The notes under the pieces are model-generated. The model ran no database searches. It saw only the letters and a program-made list of their open reading frames with translations, and was not told the DNA's origin. A program made the translations under genes and the position numbers. From Methanocorpusculum vombati (GTDB lineage: Archaea > Halobacteriota > Methanomicrobia > Methanomicrobiales > Methanocorpusculaceae), in assembly GCF_026891935.1 (NCBI RefSeq), contig NZ_JAPTGC010000008.1:29284-93283 (forward strand): DNA of 64,000 nt. Reading direction: 5' to 3'. Each line of letters begins with the position of its first letter. Positions within the stretch are counted from its first letter, which is position 1. Shown one piece after another: positions 1 through 8,842 of this stretch.

Positions 1-659
1 TGGTGAAAAAACTCGCCGATGAGGCGGATCTGCCGATGCCGCGGGTGGCAATCATGCCGTCTGCGGTACCGAACGCATTTGCGACCGGCAGAAGCCCGAA
101 ACATGCGGTTGTGGCAGTGACTCAGGCAATCCGGGGCATCCTCACCGATGAGGAACTGGAGGCAGTTCTTGCCCACGAACTCGCGCATGTCAAGAACCGG
201 GATATGCTGACGATGACCATCGGCAGTTTCCTGGTTTCGATTGCGGCGATGATCATCAACAACGCCTTCATCATGGCGCTCCTCAGCAGCAACCGTGACA
301 GCGAGAACGGCGGAGGAATTATTGTCTTCATCGTTGCCATGGTCGTGGTCGTCATCGTGTATATCGTGGGAACGCTTGTCACAATGGCAATCTCCCGGTA
401 CCGGGAGTTTGCGGCAGACCGCGGCAGTGCCTACATCACCCGCGACCCGGATGCACTGATCCGTGCGCTGAAGAAGATCTCCGGCAGAATGGATACGGTA
501 CCTCCGGATAAGAAACGTGAGGTCTCCGCCAACAATGCATTCTTCATCATCCCCGCAATATCCGGTGAGTCGGTGATGGAGCTGATCTCCACGCACCCGA
601 CCCTTGAGAAGCGTATCGCAAACCTGGAGAAGGTCAAGCAGGAGATGCAGGGATACTAA
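1..659 (+). CDS. htpX: HtpX-type M48 membrane metalloprotease, 5' end cut by window
   Basis: Zn-dependent membrane protease of the HtpX/M48B family, which degrades damaged membrane proteins. The visible 218 residues hold the HELAH zinc site at about residues 58-62, two hydrophobic segments (about 74-94 and 105-128), and the downstream YREFAAD block that supplies the third ligand (Glu). Family members are about 280-295 aa with two further N-terminal membrane helices. The GTG at base 3 is therefore most likely an internal valine, and about 70 residues lie to the left of the window. The stop at 657-659 is followed by the tRNA pair. Family assignment is secure; the physiological substrate is unknown. 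Confidence 0.93.
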   Translation, partial: VKKLADEADLPMPRVAIMPSAVPNAFATGRSPKHAVVAVTQAIRGILTDEELEAVLAHELAHVKNRDMLTMTIGSFLVSIAAMIINNAFIMALLSSNRDSENGGGIIVFIVAMVVVVIVYIVGTLVTMAISRYREFAADRGSAYITRDPDALIRALKKISGRMDTVPPDKKREVSANNAFFIIPAISGESVMELISTHPTLEKRIANLEKVKQEMQGY

Positions 660-730
660 TCCCTCCTTCTCTTGTTCTGAGAAATCCGGCAGATTTAATT
701 ACTTCAAAACGAAACATATGTGACGCAAAA

Positions 731-801
731 GCACTGATGGTCTAGAGGTATGACTTTGGCCTTCCAAGCCAATAGCCCGGGTTCGAATCCCGGTCGGTGC
801 A
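731..801 (+). tRNA. tRNA-Gly (anticodon TCC)
   Basis: A full cloverleaf can be drawn. The acceptor stem GCACTGA pairs with TCGGTGC, the anticodon stem is TTGGC/GCCAA around a CTTCCAA loop (anticodon TCC), and the T arm has the GTTCGAATC loop. The discriminator base is A at 801 and CCA is not encoded. It lies 24 bases upstream of tRNA-Val, so the two may be co-transcribed. Confidence 0.96.
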
Positions 802-825
802 CTCCCTTTTTGTGGGTATTTTCTT

Positions 826-897
826 GGATTCGTGGTCTAGTGGTATGACGTCGCCTTCACACGGCGAAGGTCAGGAGTTCGAATCTCCTCGGATCCA
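826..897 (+). tRNA. tRNA-Val (anticodon CAC)
   Basis: Acceptor GGATTCG pairs with CGGATCC. The anticodon stem TCGCC/GGCGA encloses TTCACAC (anticodon CAC), and the T arm is AGGAG/CTCCT around TTCGAAT. Discriminator A at 897; CCA not encoded. The convergent LysR reading frame runs into this gene from the right and ends inside it. Confidence 0.96.
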
Positions 898-1799
898 TTC
901 GTTTTTCTGTCGGATTCAAAATTCGAAGAGACATTTCTGTATGTGAGGTACTCTAGGAATCGTTTGACCGCAAGGGATGCCGTTTTGGTGTCCCGCAGAG
1001 CAATGCCGATGTCGCGGTATGCAGGGACGTCCAACTCTTTTACCACAATGGTGTAGGGAATGCGTTTGAGGATCAACTCTGGCAGGATGCTGATGCCAAG
1101 CCCGCTTTCAACCATCGACATGATCGCGTAGTCATCCCAGGTGGTGAAATGTACTTTTGGCGTCAGATGATTTCTTTCAAAAATTTCTGATACTTCCGCC
1201 TTTGCTCCTTTTTCCAGAAGCATAAACGGATCGTCACAGAGTGCCTGAACCGGAAACCGGTCACAATCGGCAAACCGGTGATCTTTTGGCAGAATCACCC
1301 GCAGCTGATCCCGTTCGAGAAAGATCGTCTCCAGTTCTGGATGGGTGGGGAGACGAAGGAAACCACAGTCCACGCGTCCTTCCAAAATCCACCGCTCAAT
1401 TTCCGTGTAGTCACCAAGCAGCAGTTCATAGTCGATGTTTGGATAATCTTTCTGGAACTCTTTGATGATGTTCGGCAGCCAGTGGGTTGCAACACTGGAA
1501 AAAGTTCCGATTCGGATGAGTCCGGTTTCCAACCCGTTCAGTTCGTCCACCTGCATCTGAAGTTTCTGATACTCTTCGCAGACCCGTTTTGCATGCGGCA
1601 GAAGTCTGAGTCCCTCAGAGGTGAGCCGTATTCCCGCACGGCTTCGTTCTAGAAGGGATACTTTCCATTCGGTTTCAAGGTCATGGATCATTCTGCTGAT
1701 TCCTGACTGGGAACAGCCGAGTGTTTCGGCAGCTTTCGTGAAACTGCCCTGCTCAACTGTTTTGATGAATGCCTTATATTTTTGAATGTTCGTATCCAT
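837..1799 (-). CDS. LysR-family transcriptional regulator
   Basis: The N-terminal winged HTH (about residues 6-65, SFTKAAETLGCSQSGISRMI) is a textbook LysR DNA-binding domain. It is followed by a two-lobed effector-binding domain (about 90-295). It is divergent from the EamA transporter at 1899, which it probably regulates, with an inverted repeat between them. The reading frame is open for 320 aa, but the last 20 or so residues (a GSEEIRTPDL-type tail) are the antisense translation of tRNA-Val. The stop at 837-839 lies in the tRNA gene, so the native C-terminus has probably been lost or replaced. LysR proteins are mainly bacterial, so ancient transfer is likely. The inducer cannot be inferred. 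Confidence 0.88.
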   Translation of the reverse strand: MDTNIQKYKAFIKTVEQGSFTKAAETLGCSQSGISRMIHDLETEWKVSLLERSRAGIRLTSEGLRLLPHAKRVCEEYQKLQMQVDELNGLETGLIRIGTFSSVATHWLPNIIKEFQKDYPNIDYELLLGDYTEIERWILEGRVDCGFLRLPTHPELETIFLERDQLRVILPKDHRFADCDRFPVQALCDDPFMLLEKGAKAEVSEIFERNHLTPKVHFTTWDDYAIMSMVESGLGISILPELILKRIPYTIVVKELDVPAYRDIGIALRDTKTASLAVKRFLEYLTYRNVSSNFESDRKTNGSEEIRTPDLRRVKATSYH

Positions 1800-1831
1800 G
1801 CGGTTTTCGCCACCGATACATCCGTATTTGT

Positions 1832-1858
1832 AATCAAAAAGTAATAAAACATTTGATT
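1832..1858. promoter_or_regulatory. Candidate LysR operator (7-bp inverted repeat)
   Basis: AATCAAA at 1832-1838 and TTTGATT at 1852-1858 form a perfect inverted repeat with a 13-base spacer in the 99-base gap between the divergent LysR and EamA genes. The octamer TTTGTAAT also occurs twice (1827-1834 and 1858-1865). AT-rich dyads of this size in a divergent LysR promoter are typical binding sites. A likely TATA box for the transporter (TTATTAAATA) overlaps the right side. Confidence 0.5.
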
Positions 1859-1898
1859 TTGTAATTATTAAATAGCCAGAAAGAAATATGAGTAAGGG

Positions 1899-2804
1899 AT
1901 GAAGAGAGCTTACGCGGCATATGTCGTTTCCCTGATCCTGTTCGGCTTAAACGGAGTTGTAGCGAGTTACATCTCTCTTCCAAGCGATGAGATTGTATTC
2001 CTGCGAACGTGCATAGGCAGTGTTGTACTGCTTGCGGTGTTTCTTCTTCTGCGGGAAAAATTTACGTTTCTTCAGTATCAGCGGGATTTTATCTATGTTG
2101 CCGTGTCCGGTATTGCGATGGGGGCAAGCTGGATATTTTTGTATGAAGCGTATCAGCTGATCGGGGTGAGTCTCTCTTCACTTGCGTACTATTGCGGTCC
2201 GGTAATTGTCATGCTGTTTGCGCCGGTATTGTTCCGCGAAAAACTGACTTGGGCAGGTATTGGAAGTTTTACGATTGTGCTGTTTGGAACATTCTTTGTG
2301 AACGGAGATATTCTTCTGACGGGAGATAACGGATGGGGACTATTCTGCGGGGGAATGTCGGCGGTGATGCATGCAGCGATGGTTATCTGTACGAAGAAAG
2401 TCAAACAGATCGGCGGGCTGGAAAATTCCGTCTGGCAGTTGATCTTTAGTTTTCTCTCAGTGGTGGTGTTTATGGGGTGTATGGGCTCCGGTTTTTCGTT
2501 TGAGATCGCAGCGGAGGACTGGGTGCCGATTCTGATCCTTGGTGTGTTCAATACCGGCATCTGCTGTTATCTGTATTTTTCTTCGCTTGGGCATCTGCCG
2601 ATTCAGACCGTTTCCATTTGCGGGTATCTTGAACCATTGTCAGCGGTGGTATTCTCGGTTCTGTTGCTTGGAGAGGTACTGCTGCCTATCCAGCTGTTAG
2701 GCGCGGCATTGATACTTGGGGGCGCTCTCGCAGGAGAGATGTATGCATACAAAAAAGAGATCCGGTCTGAATTGGCAAATACAAAAAAGAAGAATGTCGG
2801 ATGA
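1899..2804 (+). CDS. EamA/DMT-family membrane transporter
   Basis: A 301-aa protein with about ten hydrophobic helices in two repeated EamA halves, the usual length and architecture of the drug/metabolite transporter superfamily, whose members export or import amino acids, metabolites or drugs. The C-terminus is a basic cytoplasmic tail. ATG is chosen as the first start after the AT-rich promoter; no strong ribosome site is seen, only a purine-rich AAGGGA. The divergent LysR gene is the probable regulator. It is convergent with purL, with only 4 bases between the stops. Substrate unknown. Confidence 0.9.
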   Translation: MKRAYAAYVVSLILFGLNGVVASYISLPSDEIVFLRTCIGSVVLLAVFLLLREKFTFLQYQRDFIYVAVSGIAMGASWIFLYEAYQLIGVSLSSLAYYCGPVIVMLFAPVLFREKLTWAGIGSFTIVLFGTFFVNGDILLTGDNGWGLFCGGMSAVMHAAMVICTKKVKQIGGLENSVWQLIFSFLSVVVFMGCMGSGFSFEIAAEDWVPILILGVFNTGICCYLYFSSLGHLPIQTVSICGYLEPLSAVVFSVLLLGEVLLPIQLLGAALILGGALAGEMYAYKKEIRSELANTKKKNVG

Positions 2805-2808
2805 TCCT

Positions 2809-5800
2809 TCACTGATAATATCTGACCAGCGACTCAAAGAGCTGCATCATGAACCGGTCGGGCACGTTTTTGTACAGCCCCTCTCCCACCCGTTCGGTGT
2901 GTCCCATCTTGCCGAGCACTCTGCCGTCCGGTGAGGTGATTGCCTCAACTGCCATCACCGAGTTGTTCGGGTTGAAGTGAATGTCGGATGTGGGATTGTC
3001 CGCGAGATCGACATACTGGGTTGCCACCTGACCGTTCGCGATCAGACTCCGGAGCGTTTCTTCATCGGCAAGGAACCTGCCTTCACCGTGGGAGATCGGA
3101 ACGGCGAACACATCATCCACATCCACGCAGGCAAACCACGGTGACTTCACCGACGCAACACGCGTGCGCACAATCCGCGACTGGTGGCGGCCGATGGTGT
3201 TGAAGGTAAGCGTCGGGGAGTGTTCATCCACATCCACTATCTCGCCGTACGGCACCAGACCCAGCTTAATCAGAGCCTGGAACCCGTTGCAGATACCGCA
3301 CATCAGACCGTCGCGGTTCTTCAGAAGATCATGCACCGCGTCTTTGATCTTCGCGTTGCGGAAGAACGCGGTGATGAACTTGCCCGACCCGTCCGGCTCA
3401 TCGCCTCCGGAGAATCCGCCGGGAATGAAGATGGCATGGGACCGGCGGATGGCTTCTGCCACGCGGTTCACGGACTCTGCGGTGTCGGCTGCGGTCATGT
3501 TGTTGATGATAATGATCTCAGGAACCGCACCGGCGCGGGCAACCGCTTTGGCACTGTCGTACTCGCAGTTTGTTCCGGGGAATACCGGAATGAGAACACG
3601 GGGATGAGCAGCCCGGACACGGGGCCTTGCCGTGTTCCGCGCGGTATATGAGATCTTCTCAATCGCTCCTTCACCTTGGGAAATGTTGCAGGCAAACACC
3701 GGCTCAAGTTTTGCTTCATAGATCCTTTGCAGTTCGTCAAGCGAAACGGACACGGCGCCGGAGCGGAGCTCCGGCACCGCAGTTGTTCTGCCGAGCAGAA
3801 CCCCGGCGTCCGTCTCATCGGCAAGTTCGAGGATGAACGATCCGTACCGGTAACCGAAGAGATCGTTCATCGAAACACCCGCATCATAGGTAAAGCCGAT
3901 TCCGTTGCCGAGCGCCATCTTCAGAATGCCTTCCGCAACACCTCCATAGGCAGGTGTCCAGCAGGAGAGCACCCGTCCCTCCCGCATCAGGTTCGTCACC
4001 TGCGCAAAAACCGCAAGCAGGGAATCGGTCGTCGGCAGCTCTCCCTCATACACGGGAGAGAGGAGAACCACACGGTGGTCTGGACCTTTGAACTCGTTTG
4101 AGATGATGTGGCGGATCTTCTCGGTGGTCACCGCAAACGAGATCAGCGTCGGCGGCACGTTGAGCTGTTCAAACGATCCGCTCATCGAATCCTTTCCGCC
4201 GATAGCACCGATACCCAGCCCCATCTGGGCTTTGAGTGCACCCAGGAGTGCTGCTGCGGGTTTTCCCCAGCGCTTTTGGTCGCTGCCGAGTTTTTCAAAG
4301 TACTCCTGGAAGGAGAGATACACATCCGCAAACGCCGCACCGGTTGCAACAAGTTTAGCAACACTCTCAACCACCGCAAGATACGCCCCGTGATAGGGAC
4401 TTTTCTCCAGAATCTGCGGGTTGCATCCCCATGTCATCAGGGAACAGTCATCGGTATCTCCCTTCTCCACCGAAATTTTGGTGACCATTGCCTGTACCGG
4501 CGTCTGCTGGTATTTTCCGCCGAACGGCATCAGCACCGCGCCCGCACCAATCGTTGAATCAAATCGTTCGGAAAGTCCGCGTTTGGAACAGACATTCAGA
4601 TCGTCTGCAAGGTGCCGGTAGTTCTCCGCGAAGTCGCCGGCGACGTCGCGGGCGAACGGCTGCGGCACTGCCATCTCCACGTCGGTGTGTTTCTCCACTC
4701 CGTTGGATGCGAGGAACTCACGAGAGATGTCAACAATTCTGTCGCCGTTCCAGGTCATTACCAGACGCGGCTCGGCGGTCACCTCGGCAACGATGGTCGC
4801 CTCAAGATTCTCCGCACGGGCAAGTGCGATGAACCGCTCCGCATCGGCGGAAGCGACCACAACCGCCATACGTTCCTGTGACTCGCTGATCGCAAGCTCG
4901 GTGCCGTCCAATCCGTCGTATTTTTTGGGCACAGCGTTGAGATTGATGAAAACCCCGTCGGCAAGTTCTCCAATCGCAACCGAAACACCGCCCGCACCAA
5001 AATCATTGCAGCGCTTGATCAGAACCGCAGCGTCGTGGCTGCGGAACAGCCGCTGGATTTTTCGCTCCTCAGGAGCATTTCCTTTCTGCACCTCGGCACC
5101 GCAGGACTCAAGGGACGCGGCAGTGTGGGACTTGGAAGAACCCGTCGCCCCGCCGCAGCCGTCACGGCCGGTTCTGCCGCCAAGAAGAATCACGACATCT
5201 CCTGCGGCAGGAACTTCGCGGCGCACATTCTTCGCGGGTGCCGCACCGATGACAGCCCCGACCTCCATCCGTTTTGCGACGTAACCGGGATGATAGAGTT
5301 CATCCACCATACCGGTTGCAAGCCCTATCTGATTGCCGTAGGAACTGTACCCTGCGGCGGCGGTCGTGACAATCTTTTTCTGCGGAAGTTTGCCGGGCAG
5401 TGTTTCACTGACCGGCGCAAGCGGGTTTCCGGCACCGGTCAGCCGCATTGCGGCATACACATACGCCCTGCCGGAAAGCGGATCACGGATTGCCCCGCCG
5501 ATACAGGTTGCCGCGCCGCCGAACGGCTCAATCTCGGTCGGGTGATTGTGTGTTTCATTCTTGAACAGCAGCAGCCAGTCCTCATCCGTTCCGTTCACGC
5601 AGACCGATATCTTTACCGTACAGGCGTTGACCTCCTCGGACTCGTCGAGCTTGTCAAGTTTTCCCTGACTCCGCAAATATCTGACGGCAATCGTTCCGAT
5701 GTCCATCAGGTTGACGGGTTTGGTTCTGCCGACTGCTTTTCGGATCTCCAGGTACTCGTCGAAGGCTTTCTGCAGCAGGGGACTATCGGTCTTCACGCTG

Positions 5801-6498
5801 TCGATGGTGGTAAGGAACGTCGTGTGGCGGCAGTGATCCGACCAGTAGGTATCGATCATCCGGATCTCCGTGATGGTCGGGTCGCGGTTTTCACTCGCGA
5901 AGTATTTCTGGCAGAAGGCAAGGTCTGCCGCATCCATAGCAAGACCGTATTCGGCGGCAAAGTCTGCAAGACCTGCCGCATCAAGTTCACGGAATCCGTT
6001 CAGCACCGCAACTTTTGCCGGAACATCACAGTTCATCACCAGAGTTTTTGGCATTGCAGAGTCGGCCTCGCGGCTCTCGATCGGATTGATGACATATTTT
6101 TTGACCGTGTCAAGCACCGCATCGGAGATACTGCCGCCGAGAACATATACGCGGGCAGTACGGACAATCGGGCGCTCTTTTTGTGAGATGAGCTGAATGC
6201 ACTGGGCTGCACTGTCGGCGCGCTGATCAAACTGGCCCGGCAGATACTCCACGGCAAACATCCGTTCGTCTTCGGCAAGGGTTAGCGTGTCCGCAACGAT
6301 ATCAAGCTGCGGCTCGGAGAAGACGGCGCGCTTTGCGTACGCAAAGAGTGCTGCGTCGATATTGTCCACATCGTAGCGGTTGATGATTCGGAGTGACGTA
6401 AGCCCCTGCACTCCCGGCAGAGTGGAAAGCTCACGGAGGAGCGCGTGTGATTCATTTGCAAGAGCGGGTTTCTTCTCAACAAATACTCTGAAAACCAT
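2809..6498 (-). CDS. purL: Single-chain phosphoribosylformylglycinamidine synthase (bacterial-type large PurL)
   Basis: Catalyses the ATP- and glutamine-dependent conversion of FGAR to FGAM in purine synthesis. At 1229 aa it contains everything in one chain: an N-terminal PurS-like region, two AIRS-type synthase halves, and a C-terminal class I glutamine amidotransferase. The amidotransferase begins around residue 980 and includes FPGTNCEYDSA, IPGGFSGGD, the nucleophile Cys in GICNGFQ (about residue 1070) and the SHGEG histidine (about 1137). Most archaea encode PurS, PurL and PurQ separately. This architecture is that of the large PurL of Firmicutes and proteobacteria, which implies gene acquisition from bacteria. 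It appears monocistronic, with no purine neighbours. Confidence 0.95.
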   Translation of the reverse strand: MVFRVFVEKKPALANESHALLRELSTLPGVQGLTSLRIINRYDVDNIDAALFAYAKRAVFSEPQLDIVADTLTLAEDERMFAVEYLPGQFDQRADSAAQCIQLISQKERPIVRTARVYVLGGSISDAVLDTVKKYVINPIESREADSAMPKTLVMNCDVPAKVAVLNGFRELDAAGLADFAAEYGLAMDAADLAFCQKYFASENRDPTITEIRMIDTYWSDHCRHTTFLTTIDSVKTDSPLLQKAFDEYLEIRKAVGRTKPVNLMDIGTIAVRYLRSQGKLDKLDESEEVNACTVKISVCVNGTDEDWLLLFKNETHNHPTEIEPFGGAATCIGGAIRDPLSGRAYVYAAMRLTGAGNPLAPVSETLPGKLPQKKIVTTAAAGYSSYGNQIGLATGMVDELYHPGYVAKRMEVGAVIGAAPAKNVRREVPAAGDVVILLGGRTGRDGCGGATGSSKSHTAASLESCGAEVQKGNAPEERKIQRLFRSHDAAVLIKRCNDFGAGGVSVAIGELADGVFINLNAVPKKYDGLDGTELAISESQERMAVVVASADAERFIALARAENLEATIVAEVTAEPRLVMTWNGDRIVDISREFLASNGVEKHTDVEMAVPQPFARDVAGDFAENYRHLADDLNVCSKRGLSERFDSTIGAGAVLMPFGGKYQQTPVQAMVTKISVEKGDTDDCSLMTWGCNPQILEKSPYHGAYLAVVESVAKLVATGAAFADVYLSFQEYFEKLGSDQKRWGKPAAALLGALKAQMGLGIGAIGGKDSMSGSFEQLNVPPTLISFAVTTEKIRHIISNEFKGPDHRVVLLSPVYEGELPTTDSLLAVFAQVTNLMREGRVLSCWTPAYGGVAEGILKMALGNGIGFTYDAGVSMNDLFGYRYGSFILELADETDAGVLLGRTTAVPELRSGAVSVSLDELQRIYEAKLEPVFACNISQGEGAIEKISYTARNTARPRVRAAHPRVLIPVFPGTNCEYDSAKAVARAGAVPEIIIINNMTAADTAESVNRVAEAIRRSHAIFIPGGFSGGDEPDGSGKFITAFFRNAKIKDAVHDLLKNRDGLMCGICNGFQALIKLGLVPYGEIVDVDEHSPTLTFNTIGRHQSRIVRTRVASVKSPWFACVDVDDVFAVPISHGEGRFLADEETLRSLIANGQVATQYVDLADNPTSDIHFNPNNSVMAVEAITSPDGRVLGKMGHTERVGEGLYKNVPDRFMMQLFESLVRYYQ

Positions 6499-6610
6499 TG
6501 TAAAATCCTTACCTGTCAGCCCGGTTAGCTGTATAGTATATGGGGGGGAAAGGGTTTTTTAGTTTGCTGTACTGGGAGGGACACCTGACAGGAACAACGT
6601 CCGGCAAAAA

Positions 6611-6973
6611 TTATGTTTCCCGGTCCGGTACAGTACAGTCGCAGCTGTTATCGTGCGGACAGCCGGACACACGAATGGTTTTTCCGTTCACGAGTGCATC
6701 GGCGATCTTTCTCCGCGCCTCGTGCAGGTCCCGCCATGCCGTTTTGCGGGAGACACCGAGAACTCCTGCTGCTTCCTCCTGGGAGAGATCGTCCAGATCC
6801 ACAAGCTTCAGGACCGCAATCTCCTCCGGAAACACAACAACCGACTCCGCAGTTTCCTGACGATGGGGACAGACCGGTGCATAGCAGCCGGAGGGCCCGT
6901 TGAGATCAATGCACCGCCTCACCCGCGGCCTGCCGCACCTGCCTTTCGGACATTCGTTTGGATTTTCCGGCAT
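6611..6973 (-). CDS. DUF134 predicted DNA-binding protein
   Basis: A 120-aa protein with the DUF134 layout: a basic Cys-containing N-terminus (CPKGRCGRPRVRR), then a sigma-70 region 4-like HTH at about residues 55-90 (DLSQEEAAGVLGVSRKTAWR), then a C-terminal Cys pair. DUF134 proteins are small predicted regulators in archaea and some anaerobes. It is divergent from atwA and could act on that promoter, but nothing in the sequence proves this. The 112 bases between it and purL contain no gene. Confidence 0.85.
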   Translation of the reverse strand: MPENPNECPKGRCGRPRVRRCIDLNGPSGCYAPVCPHRQETAESVVVFPEEIAVLKLVDLDDLSQEEAAGVLGVSRKTAWRDLHEARRKIADALVNGKTIRVSGCPHDNSCDCTVPDRET

Positions 6974-7061
6974 GATATTATCTCCTGTATCTTTTTCTCT
7001 GCCGCTTAAAAGTACTTTTGTCTGTTGGCAGAGAGATCTTCAATTACTCATATGCGCCAAA

Positions 7062-7069
7062 GTATATAA
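7062..7069 (+). promoter_or_regulatory. Archaeal TATA box for atwA
   Basis: GTATATAA in an AT-rich stretch. A start site about 25 bases downstream (near 7090) would give a 5' leader of about 55 bases containing the perfect hairpin at 7101-7125. Confidence 0.5.
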
Positions 7070-7100
7070 TACTCCCTGAGAAATAGTATGATAACATTTT

Positions 7101-7125
7101 CCGGCAGACGCAATTGGTCTGCCGG
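7101..7125 (+). other. Perfect 9-bp stem-loop in the atwA leader
   Basis: CCGGCAGAC (7101-7109) and GTCTGCCGG (7117-7125) pair perfectly around the 7-base loop GCAATTG. It lies between the TATA box and the ribosome site GAGGT (7131-7135). The short N-terminal extension from an ATG at 7088 is the in-frame translation of this element and is not adopted as the start. Role unknown: mRNA stabiliser, regulatory hairpin or DNA operator. Confidence 0.5.
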
Positions 7126-7144
7126 GTTTCGAGGTATTGTGCAA

Positions 7145-8809
7145 ATGACGACGCCATTTATCACCATTGAAAACCTCTGCATCGATTTTCCCGCAGATGC
7201 AGACAATCCGGCAGGCGAACAGGTCAGGATTCTCAACGATATCAATCTGGAAATAGCCGAAGGAGAGATTGTCGGTGTGATCGGCAGATCCGGCTGCGGA
7301 AAAACGGTTCTGATTCATCTGCTGCGGGGAATTGATAATCCCCCTACATCAGGAAGGATCATCTATCATATTTCGCGCTGCCCTGCCTGCGGCAGAATTG
7401 AGTTCCGCAGCAGTGCGGGTCAGAAATGCCCGCTCTGCGGTGCGGTTCTGGAGGCACAGGACGTGGACTTCTGGGCACCGGAAAACGCTGCCTTGAAGAC
7501 AAAGATCATGGCGAGAACGTCGCTGATGTTTCAGCGGACGTTTGCTCTCTACGGCGATGACCGCGTGATTGAAAATGTTCTGCGGGCGCTGGATGATATT
7601 GACTATCCGGCGGAGAAGGCGATCAACCGTGCAGCAGATCTGATCGATGAGGTGCGGCTGACACACCGCATGATGCATGTGGCACGCGATCTCTCCGGCG
7701 GCGAGAAGCAGCGTGTTGTCCTCGCCCGCCAGCTGGCACGCGAACCGCTGTTCCTTTGTGCGGACGAGCCGACCGGAACACTTGACCCCAAGACCGCGAC
7801 AATTGTGCACGGTCTCCTTAAGCAGGCGGCGAAGAATACGAATATGGGCATGGTGATCACTTCGCACTTTTCCCAGGTGCTGGAGGATGTCTGTGATCGT
7901 GCGGTGCTTCTGGATGACGGAAAGATCATGAAGATCGGTGAGCCTGCTGAGATCGTTACGGAGTTCATGAAGGGCTGTGAGGATGATCTGGAGTACAGCG
8001 ATCAGGAGATCGGCAATCCGATTGTGCGTGCCGAAAAGCTGTACAAAAAGTTCATCGCGGTGGATCGCGGCGTGATTAAGGCGGTGGACAATATTACGTT
8101 TGAGATCAATGAGCGGGAGATCTTTGGGGTCATCGGAGTGTCGGGCGGCGGGAAGACAACATTGTCGAAGATGATCGCTGGTCTCTACGAACCAACCGCG
8201 GGAAAACTGGATGTGCGGATTGGTGATGAGTGGATCGATATGACCAAGCCCGGGTATCAGTTCCGCGGCCGTGCCAAACAGTACATCGGTCTGCTGCATC
8301 AGGAGTACGATCTCTATCCGCACCGGACGATTATTGATAATCTGACCGATGCAATCGGCCTTGAGTTCCCCAAGGAGCTTGCGGTCCGGAAGGCGGTTAT
8401 TACACTGCGGATGGCAGGGTTTACGGAAAAGAAGGCAAAGGATGTACTGAACCGCTATCCGTCAAGTCTGTCGGCGGGCGAGAAACACCGGGTTGCGCTG
8501 GCGCAGGTTCTGATCCGCGAGCCGAGAATTATTCTTCTGGATGAACCGACCGGAACAATGGATCCGATCACGAAGGTGGATGTGAAGCATTCGATCATTC
8601 ACGCTCGGGAGGAGATGGACGAGACGTTCATCATCGTGTCGCACGATATGGAGTTTGTCCGCGATGTCTGCGACCGCTGTATGTTCATTCGCGCCGGGAA
8701 GATCATTGATATCGGTCCGACCCACGAGGTGCTTGCAAAACTTTCCGAGCAGGAGATCTCCACGATGGCCGAGGCGGTTGCCGAGGAACGTGCGGGCGCG
8801 GAAAAATAA
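7145..8809 (+). CDS. atwA: Methyl-coenzyme M reductase system component A2 (ATP-binding)
   Basis: Tandem ABC-type ATPase of the AtwA family, which takes part in ATP-dependent reductive activation of methyl-CoM reductase. The first ABC domain has Walker A GRSGCGKT, signature LSGGEKQR and Walker B LFLCADEP. The second has GVSGGGKT, LSAGEKHR and IILLDEP. The first domain carries a zinc-ribbon insert with two CPxCG knuckles (CPACG and CPLCG, about residues 75-100), a known hallmark of the family. Start at 7145 is preferred because GAGGT sits 9 bases upstream and the extension from 7088 is unrelated hairpin sequence. 554 aa, no membrane partner nearby, so a soluble ATPase. Confidence 0.95.
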   Translation: MTTPFITIENLCIDFPADADNPAGEQVRILNDINLEIAEGEIVGVIGRSGCGKTVLIHLLRGIDNPPTSGRIIYHISRCPACGRIEFRSSAGQKCPLCGAVLEAQDVDFWAPENAALKTKIMARTSLMFQRTFALYGDDRVIENVLRALDDIDYPAEKAINRAADLIDEVRLTHRMMHVARDLSGGEKQRVVLARQLAREPLFLCADEPTGTLDPKTATIVHGLLKQAAKNTNMGMVITSHFSQVLEDVCDRAVLLDDGKIMKIGEPAEIVTEFMKGCEDDLEYSDQEIGNPIVRAEKLYKKFIAVDRGVIKAVDNITFEINEREIFGVIGVSGGGKTTLSKMIAGLYEPTAGKLDVRIGDEWIDMTKPGYQFRGRAKQYIGLLHQEYDLYPHRTIIDNLTDAIGLEFPKELAVRKAVITLRMAGFTEKKAKDVLNRYPSSLSAGEKHRVALAQVLIREPRIILLDEPTGTMDPITKVDVKHSIIHAREEMDETFIIVSHDMEFVRDVCDRCMFIRAGKIIDIGPTHEVLAKLSEQEISTMAEAVAEERAGAEK

Positions 8810-8842
8810 TTTTCTTCAGAAAAAATATTTTTTGCAAAGAGG

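Noticed and set aside
731..897. tRNA pair as an attachment site for an integrated element
   Set aside because: No integrase, no direct repeat of the tRNA 3' end and no foreign gene block nearby; only the LysR tail is unusual.
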